A DNA stretch of 64,000 nt from Magicicada septendecula (taxonomy: Eukaryota > Arthropoda > Insecta > Hemiptera > Cicadidae). Shown here piece by piece: positions 57,030 to 64,000 of the stretch. A program made the position numbers and the translations under genes. The stretch lies in contig CM068373.1 of NCBI GenBank assembly GCA_034769895.1, positions 277,932,658 through 277,996,657 of the forward strand. Reading direction: 5' to 3'. How positions within the stretch are numbered: position 1 is the stretch's first letter; every line of letters begins with the position of its first letter. A model generated the notes under the pieces. The model did no database searches, was not told where the DNA came from, and was given only the letters and a program-made list of their open reading frames with translations.

Positions 57030-57232
57030 CAATTGGGAAATTGGGGGTAGCCATGTGGGGAAAAGAAGTTTGGTTGTCCTGTCAACCCTGCTTTTTCGTT
57101 ACACGTTGAATTAGTTTACTGCCCTAGGAGCGCGAGGCATACAGGATTGAGCCGAGCACCATAGTGCCGCATATGCAGTTCTCACCGCAATAATATGGAC
57201 AAGTGACGGTAATTTTTTGACAGCCCCTCGCA
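57030..57232 (+). repeat. dispersed repeat T, copy 2
   Basis: GTGGGGAAAAGAAGTTTGGT, CTTTTTCGTTACACGTTGAA, AGTTTACTGCCCTAGGAGCG and GAGCCGAGCACCATAGTG match the reverse complement of 49795-49990. Confidence 0.7.
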
Positions 57233-60043
57233 TATGTTTTATATGTTTATGTTTATATGTTTTCAGACGTACGTTAAAAGTCGTCCTACCCCTAAAATCC
57301 ATTCCCAGTGAATTAAATTTGATTATTCTGTTCACAGATTTCTAGAAATGTAAACTTAGGGTACGAAAATGCCGACGCAGCATTATTGGTAGACTGCATC
57401 TTACTGTGAGGACATTACCGTACTGTACGACAGTGAGGTCATAACAAATGTATAGGTTTGAATAGGAGCGAACATGTCTAAGATGCTTACTGTACTACTT
57501 TACTGTTAGAGTGAGGAAAGAACATATTATTTTGTTTTTCCTTTTCCCTCACTGAAGACAGCAATGTAGTAAGGTCGCCCGTTACCTGATTGGCTCACTG
57601 AATCACATGACTTTCCTCACCCCATAGAGCAGCTGAGTTCACGTGAACGCTTTTCTATCTTGTCAGTTCATATGCATTTCTGGTTGTGATTCCAGCTTCA
57701 TAGTTAATATTTAAATTTTTAAAATGAAAGACGATTTGATAGATTCAGTTTCTTTGTCTCTCGTTACAAATATCTTTATGTATAATGGCCATGTCTTTAT
57801 ATCGTTAAGTATAATCATCAAATCATAGCCTATCTTTAAGTTTTAAAAGTCATAAGTAAGGTAAAAGCATTTCTTGAAGTTAAAGGCGATTTCCTTTTCT
57901 GAATCCCAGATATATCAGCCTTTGAGTAGAAGAGATTAATTTGTCGGTTTGTTTTATCAAAACGAAACTAGGCAAACAACAAACTATAATGAAGAAAAAC
58001 GTTTGACAATTTTGAACTATAATCCAGTAACTTTAGTGACACATATTCCACTACTAGAAACACTATTTTTTTGCACAACAAAATGAACTGTTTGTCAGCT
58101 GACTTGTCGCAATGTCTCACAGTAAGCTGCAGTATACCAGTAATGCTGCTTCGGCGTGTTCTTACCCTTAAATACACTTGAAAATATATTTTCCTCGGGA
58201 AAAGGACAAGTGTCAACATGTGTCAATACAGTGTAAACTACATAGTTTCACTCGTAAATAACTTTCACTGAAGGTGGATGGCGCGCATTATGGCCACTTT
58301 ATGAAACAATGCTACCAAACAATGAACACTTACTGTACTTAATGGGTGCTCTGCTAATGTACTTCTATTTGTAAAGGTTCCAACGACAAGATTTAGTGAT
58401 CACTTAATGTTTCAAGCGACAACTAATCCTACACTATTGTTTTTCCCAAAATTTAATGTGTTATTTCTTGGTATCATTTAAAATGTTATCGTTCCGCTAA
58501 CTCTCACTCAAGTCGTTTTTTTAAGGTTCCCATTTCTGTTTGTACTGACATTAACATTGATTTTGACCGATAAGTGTTTTTTCGAATACTATTCACAGGT
58601 TACGCCTTTATGAAATTCACGTACGCATATGTATTTCATATTATAATCTCAATTATTATAATTAATAGGTGATTGTTGTAGTGATTAGTAATAATAGGAA
58701 TGATAGTAACAGGTAATTGTTATTAGTTGTTAATGTTTACAATAATTATTAATCGTTGCAATTAATTGTTGATTATTTAATTGTTACAGGTCAGTTGGAT
58801 GATTCGTGTACTTTAAATGTAATGAACGTCTGGAAAATCGTAAGTTACATTAAGTATATTTGGTTATGAGTAATATTTCATAGTAGGCCTAGTGAGTAAT
58901 AATGTAGAAAACATATCATTACTGAAAAAACAAGATTATAGAAAGCAGTACTTTGAAAGCAAGTTACAAGTGAAATAAAGAACATACGAAATTGATAACG
59001 AACACTACATTTGATGTGGCTGTTTATTGAGCTCAGTTGTAACGACGGGCCCGAGTAGTCATTGTTAAACAAATAAGAAAAAAATTATTGACGATAAATG
59101 TATCTGGTAAGTAATGTCACCGTCATTTTTTACCATTATCCTGTGTCCAGAAATGGTGTAGGGGACACCGTTTTGTGAGACGATGCAAAAACCAAGAATA
59201 ACAAAAATGTAATTGGTCCAAAAGGCTTCGTTTTCGAGTTACGGTTAAATAACAATTTCGCCCAGATTCCTCGGTAAAATAATGTAAGTCGAAATAACTA
59301 TAACACAAATTATGGGTCAAAGCTAGGGATTATATAGGGCCTACATTGTTTGACCTGAAATTGAAAAAAAGTCCCTCAGCTGTGCTTCTAATAGTTTTCA
59401 AAAAAATTTCTGAAAAGTACAAAAATCAGAATCCAAAGAATAATAATTTTGTATTCCGCTATTTTTGGTTTTGGAAAAAAAATGTGGGCAGAATAATTTA
59501 CCCTGGCGCAAGTTGCAAAGAAACCATATCCAGTCCTACATTTGTATAAAACGTTTTTTATTTTCTTTTTGTTAAATTCCAAAACATCTCCTGAAAACTC
59601 AGCATCAGGGAAGAAAGTAATTCTATAATATACGGTGAAAGTAAAATCTATAGTCTGTATATATACCCATAAAACACACGCGCGCTCGTGCATGTGTGTG
59701 TGAAAAGCTTATTGGCCTGTTATCTAACGCGTTAAGTTTTATCTGTAATCCGACGAAACTTGGGTAGAATCTATAACGTATACCTTACCTAATAGTTCTC
59801 TACTTTATCCTGTCCCTGTTTTGTTGCAAAACTGGCTTGTCTCCAGGTATTGATTTTAATGGGATTTCTAGTTTTAGTTTAATTTTAAATATCTATTTAA
59901 AGCTTCGCTCTTGTGAATGTGGCACGCTGTAATTTATGCGTTGTGTGTGTGCGAGCATTTGAAATAAATGCAATAAATTGCATTGAAGTATTTGTTTTCT
60001 GAGCTACTTTGAAATACAATAGAATTTGTGTGGTTTTACGGCA
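57233..60043. other. no gene seen
   Basis: A 2.8-kb stretch with no recognised element. At 57585-57650 an ATTGGC word, a CACATGAC word and a CACGTGA E-box lie close together, which is promoter-like but unsupported by any neighbouring gene. 58640-58790 is TTA/TTG rich. Confidence 0.45.
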
Positions 60044-60260
60044 GTACAATACTAAGGCTTTCACGACGGGCGTCAACAGTGTTGGGAATAAACTGATTAA
60101 ACTGCAAGCTATTGGGCCGTGCTCCACTGGTGTTGTTACTAACAGACGTTTCGGCCTCTACTCTGGAGGCCATCTTCAATGTGTGAAAACGATTCACCAA
60201 CTGACACGGCGTTCGTCACGCAACCACAGTATTGTGGCAAAACAACCGCGCGGCTCCAAC
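60044..60260 (-). repeat. PLE terminal block, left arm of inverted pair
   Basis: The reverse complement of about 60395-60590: TTTTGCCACA-TACTGT, TGACGAAC-CCGTGTCAGTT, GAAACGTCTGT, CCCAATAGC and CAGTTTATTCCCAA are shared. Confidence 0.75.
60148..60179 (-). ncRNA. hammerhead core, one core base changed
   Basis: Minus strand: TTGAAGA (expected CTGAAGA), stem II GGCCTC/GAGGCC perfect over 6 bp, then GAAAC (60152-60148). The stem sequence differs completely from that of the 7121/37506/54385 group, yet pairs fully. Confidence 0.55.
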
Positions 60261-60394
60261 GTGAAAGCCTAGCTTTAAATAAAATGTGACATACTGGGCT
60301 GCTCGACCAATCGTAGTGCACTGGATTCTTATTAGCCGATCCTGGTTTTCAGCTTTCAACGTACCAACTCTGTAAGTTTATATAAACGGTCCTC

Positions 60395-60590
60395 CTTGGC
60401 CCGGGAACATTCTTTTGCCACAGTACTGTATTTGCCTGACGAACACCGTGTCAGTTGTGTGAATTATTTTTGTACACTGAAGATATCCTCCATAGGAGAC
60501 ACGGAAACGTCTGTGAACAACAACATTAGTAAACCACGTCCCAATAGCCGGGAGTTCAATCAGTTTATTCCCAATTTTGATATTGTTCTA
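60395..60590 (+). repeat. PLE terminal block, right arm of inverted pair
   Basis: Inverted copy of 60044-60260 with a spacer of about 135 bp. Confidence 0.75.
60477..60508 (+). ncRNA. hammerhead core with weakened stem II
   Basis: CTGAAGA (60477-60483) and GAAAC (60504-60508) are intact, but stem II keeps only CTCC/GGAG near the loop. Its mirror arm has the opposite pattern, a perfect stem and a changed core base. Confidence 0.5.
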
Positions 60591-61262
60591 AGACATTATG
60601 CGCGCTTTTGTACAACACTTTCATTCATTCCATTCTATTTTTTAATGACTGTTTTTATTACATCTCAACAGATCTATAAACTTATATGGCCGTAGTATCA
60701 CTTTTCTTGGTTTGACTAGTCAGCTTGCAGTTTTGTTCATTCCTGAATATTTTTATTGCGTTAATTGAAACAACAGTCGACTCACACGTCAAAGGTTACA
60801 GGAAGCAGACGAGAGAAAATATTTAATTTAATTTTCCCTTTGTGTGTGCACCCGATACAAGCATTTTTTTATTCTATCATTCTATCCCAAATACTTCTTT
60901 GATTTAATGTTCTTTTTCTTTTGTCATTTCCTGATATTTTATTAAAAATCAGATCGCGTAATCTTAAGAAACGAAATCTTTTGTTGACCGTCCTTAGAAG
61001 CAGTTAGATGTAACAGCAACTGACACTTTCTGAGGAATTCGCAGAAGATTATAGCAACAGTAAAAACAACAATATAATAATACAACAAAACAAAGGTTCG
61101 GAAGGGTCCACACTTCCGGGGTCTGTAAATTTGAGTATTAGCCAATAAAAAACCATTTTAGTATTAGTAAAAATCCACCTCCCTTTCCTCTTCTAGGGCA
61201 ATAACCTGGAATTGTTTGAGACACTACTTTGAGTTAGGCCTATTGTTCTTCTGTTCTAGGAC
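60591..61262. other. no gene seen
   Basis: No signature recognised. Confidence 0.5.
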
Positions 61263-61720
61263 TCATACCTGTCTTGTTAGCTTTTTATGTTGTATTACCC
61301 AAATCTGCCGTATCTTTTTCTCCCGAAGAATCTCTTCTGCGCAGCATGCCACATAGTTCCAGGTGTCTTCCCCTTTAAGCACTGTTTCAACGATGTTATC
61401 CGAGAAGATCTCCTGCCTAATATCATACTGCAACGACCTTCTATGCTGCTCCCATCTGTTGCAAACGAAGAGTGTATGGGTGGCATCTTCCGCAGCTCCC
61501 GGGCAGTGCAGGCCATTCCAACTTTCTCCAGGTAACACCGAAAATACCCGTGTCCAGTGAGAAACTCGGTAAGGTAATAGTCGATCTCCCCGTGCTTACA
61601 CTTCGCCCTTCTTGATGAATCTTCTTTTCCAGCCACCTCACTATTCTTGCTCCCAAGTTCCCTGCCAGCTCTCCAGCATCGGACTTCATGCCTCTCGGTG
61701 TGTAAGTTTACCACCTACCT
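61263..61720 (-). pseudogene. R1-like LINE carboxy-terminal remnant
   Basis: Minus strand. A frame from 61714 has KHGEIDYYLTEFLTGHGYFR then CYLEKVG, the typical start of the post-RT region of R1/TRAS-like proteins (HGEVDYYLTQ-LTGHG-F--YL). From about 61538 a second frame has HCPGAAEDATHTLFVCNRWE, the zinc-binding C...HT-F-C--W motif, then DIRQEIFSDNIVETVLKGED and WNYVACCAEEIL-EKK, the usual C-terminal end. One frame change lies near 61530. RT and endonuclease domains are missing, and what follows at 61725 is not recognised. Confidence 0.85.
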
Positions 61721-61784
61721 CCTTCTTCCTTTGAAAGACGATCTTACTTTCCTTGGCGAGAAGGTCGATGTAGGCATCACTCAG

Positions 61785-61786
<2 letters not shown>

Positions 61787-61817
<31 letters not shown>
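61787..61817 (+). repeat. TA microsatellite
   Basis: About 15 TA units. Confidence 0.95.
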
Positions 61818-61819
<2 letters not shown>

Positions 61820-63595
61820 CGACAATACAAGCAAAGGCTGTAATGCGCATACATAATATATTATAAATATTTAAGTTAATTTCAATAATATATAATAGAC
61901 AAGCAGGTGTGAGCTTGGAAGCTGGCTTTCAAGCAGGAACCAACAGGTAAACATCACGCGATTACCACTGCATGTGTGTATACAAGTAAATAATGTGTGT
62001 GCGTGAAGCCTGTCTCATTCTGAAAGTTTGCGACCCCACCCCAAGTCAATGCTAAATTTAGAATATATTTAATATTAAGCAAACCATAAATGTTAGAGAG
62101 AAGGTAAAAACTTCTAAAAATGTGTAAAAATCAGACACAAGTGCAGTGCGAATTTTACGTAATTCGGACAAGCAGTGCGAATCCAGTGGGATTTTTAAAG
62201 CATTATACTTTCACTAGTAGTGCGAGCATCATGAAAATTGCACATCACATAGGTCATTAAATTAGACAATATTTTATCGCCGTGAAATCTGCGTTAAACA
62301 GTGCGATTGGCGAGAAAGTGCAATTATGTGAAATGAGACGAGAGTGGGGGCTATCATGCCATGGTTCAACTGTCGACAGGCTGATTCCTGAATCGACAGG
62401 TGCAGTTTTCTGAGTGGATATAAATAGAAGCCCAGGAGAGCTAATCTCTCTCTTCTAACATTCACAGTCGCGGCGGTACGCTATGGCCATTCGAGACGCG
62501 AATTTTTTAAACTACTTTGGACAAAGTTAGACGCTAAATCTAACATCAGTATGATTTTTGTAGCTTCACTTATAAAGTATTACGGCAATGTTTTAATTTA
62601 AAGTATTAATGAAAACAATAATTAAAAAAGTACCGTAACGAAGAAATCGTCGGACGTCTACAAGCAGTCGACAGCTAAGAACATCAACTCCTGACAGAGG
62701 ACGAGAGCACGACTAGCAGAGGAACAAGATGCAGAGGACTAGAGACGTTTCTATCATAACAGCTACAGATCCAGAGCAACACGTCATCATAGTCTACAGC
62801 AGCCAATGTACCATGAAGGACGAGAGACGAGAGGACGAGCAGTGAGGACAAGAGGACATCCAGGAGGGTCGAACCGAAGGAATCACTGGAGGACATGGGA
62901 CAACTCTGCGGAATTTAAGGTGACGAAAAACCAATACATAATTATCAAAGAGAAAGACATTAAAAGACTTTAATAAAAAAAGAAAGAAAAAACAAAAACA
63001 AAACATTTTTGTAAGAGTAAATAGTAAGTATGTAGATAGAGATAAAATCAATGTAATTCATGTGTAATCAAAAAATTATTCAATTATTTTTCTTTAATGA
63101 ATGAACAGTCAATGAAACGATAAGTTAAATCATTGCTGGGAAAATGAACAAGTAATTAATTTATTTAATTTTTTCTTAATAAAAGCACATAACGTAGAAT
63201 CATTGAAAATAATCAATTAAGTGTGCTAAAATGATTATAAAGCCGCAGAAAGGTATAAAGAAAATATAGAATAAGAAAGTATTAATAATTGTTAACAAAA
63301 ACACATTTATACTGAGTAGGCAAGAAATCTTAATATAATGAAGAAAAGTTTTTAAATACAATTTATAATATAATATCTAGAATTTAAGATATATATGTTT
63401 GTGATGATAACACGGCAAGTAAAGAAACTTTGAAACCATAGATAATGGATATCATATGGCGAATTGATCATTATTTTATATTATTATTTTTTATGTTTGT
63501 TTAAAGTAATAAATGAAACATATTACGACTCCTAAAAAGAGTTACTCTTATTATAATTACACCTGAACCCCAATTATACACACGTTGTTAGTAAT
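61818..63595. other. no gene seen; promoter-like TATA box inside
   Basis: A TATAAATAG box at 62419-62427 is followed about 30-40 bp later by pyrimidine-rich sequence and CATTCACAGT, which would suit a transcription start. The next 500 bp are purine-rich and then A-rich, as in LTR-retroelement leaders. No LTR ends or proteins were found, so the role is open. Confidence 0.35.
62419..62427 (+). promoter_or_regulatory. candidate TATA box
   Basis: TATAAATAG in a moderately GC context (AGAAGCCCAGGAGAGC follows). The call rests on the word and the possible initiator downstream only. Confidence 0.3.
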
Positions 63596-63653
63596 ATTAT
63601 ATATATATGTTATATGAGTATAAACACATTAAATACAGCAACGTGTACCGTTG

Positions 63654-63656
<3 letters not shown>

Positions 63657-63699
<43 letters not shown>
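63657..63699 (+). repeat. TA microsatellite followed by a T run
   Basis: About 21 TA units, then ten or more T. Confidence 0.95.
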
Positions 63700-63707
<8 letters not shown>

Positions 63708-63709
63708 TT

Positions 63710-63846
63710 AGAGGGGGAAAATTCTTTATGCATCGTCAGAGGAAGCCGTGCTCCCTCTGGTGTGTGGGACTCTCACCCACTAAAAACCCGACCTCTAATT
63801 CAGACAGTCATGTCCATCCTGGAACCATTTAGCGTCAGATAATATA
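63710..63846 (+). repeat. possible retroposon 3' end
   Basis: A GC-richer segment (GTCAGAGGAAGCCGTGCTCC, GTGGGACTCTCACCC, GGAACCATTTAGCGTCAGAT) squeezed between a TA/T run and a CAA-type repeat tail. This is the layout of a truncated LINE or SINE 3' end with a simple-repeat tail. The family is not recognised. Confidence 0.4.
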
Positions 63847-63853
63847 GCAACAA

Positions 63854-63885
<32 letters not shown>

Positions 63886-63990
63886 GCAACGACGACAACA
63901 ACAACAACAACGACGACGACGACGACGACGACGATGATGATAACAATAATAATAATAATAACAATCATCATCATCATAAATATAATAATA
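63847..63990 (+). repeat. compound CAA/CGA/TAA/TCA microsatellite
   Basis: Runs of AACAAC, GACAAC, GACGAC, GATGAT, AATAAT and CATCAT follow one another. Confidence 0.95.
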
Positions 63991-64000
63991 ATACTTGTTT

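Noticed and set aside
63795-63977. Val/Ile-rich minus-strand frame
   Set aside because: Translation of a trinucleotide microsatellite.

Overview
The window is AT-rich eukaryotic DNA packed with decayed transposable elements of the kinds found in insects: mariner-like DNA transposons, non-LTR retrotransposons (RTE/Jockey-like tails with GAT-type 3' ends and one R1-like C-terminus), Penelope-like elements (PLEs) with a GIY-YIG endonuclease, a Ty3/Gypsy element, many solo LTRs and a Helitron remnant. I read it as an intergenic or intronic stretch of a large, repeat-rich insect genome. The species cannot be told from the sequence. I found no host protein-coding gene, tRNA, rRNA or CRISPR array that I can defend.

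Layout. 0-5.3 kb: LINE tails, two solo LTRs of one family in opposite orientation, microsatellites. 5.2-8.6 kb: an inverted repeat pair enclosing a 0.9-kb repeat with inverted ends and a PLE reverse-transcriptase remnant. 9-11.6 kb: Helitron remnant and another copy of the 0.9-kb repeat. 13.1-17.3 kb: two mariner remnants and a LINE. 17.5-18.9 kb: the best-preserved PLE (RT end, GIY-YIG, 3' hammerhead). 19.1-27.9 kb: a 75-bp tandem array, then a Ty3/Gypsy region (two 1.55-kb LTRs around a largely open gag-pol). 28.7-34.3 kb: a small inverted-terminal-repeat element and LINEs. 34.3-37.1 kb: A-rich DNA. 37.4-45.3 kb: third copy of the 0.9-kb repeat, LINEs, a tandem duplication, a PLE inverted repeat and a solo LTR. 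46-57 kb: mariner fragment, PLE blocks, LINE tails, a fourth solo LTR and short dispersed repeats, one ending in a long CA microsatellite. 60-64 kb: an inverted PLE pair, an R1-like LINE end and microsatellites.

The strongest theme is a set of short RNA-like motifs with the hammerhead ribozyme core (CTGANGA, stem II, GAAA) at eight or more places, nearly all inside PLE terminal blocks. Their stem II sequences differ while keeping pairing. Several blocks sit as head-to-head or tail-to-tail inverted pairs, and two lie inside a repeat with its own inverted ends. A second theme is the Gypsy-type LTR family: three of four short solo LTRs, and also the left 1.55-kb LTR, are bounded by 4-bp target duplications (ATAT or GTAT). 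That last fact argues that the left LTR is a separate solo LTR and not the partner of the right one.

All calls come from reading the sequence and from knowledge of the families; no database search was run, and identities are judged by eye.
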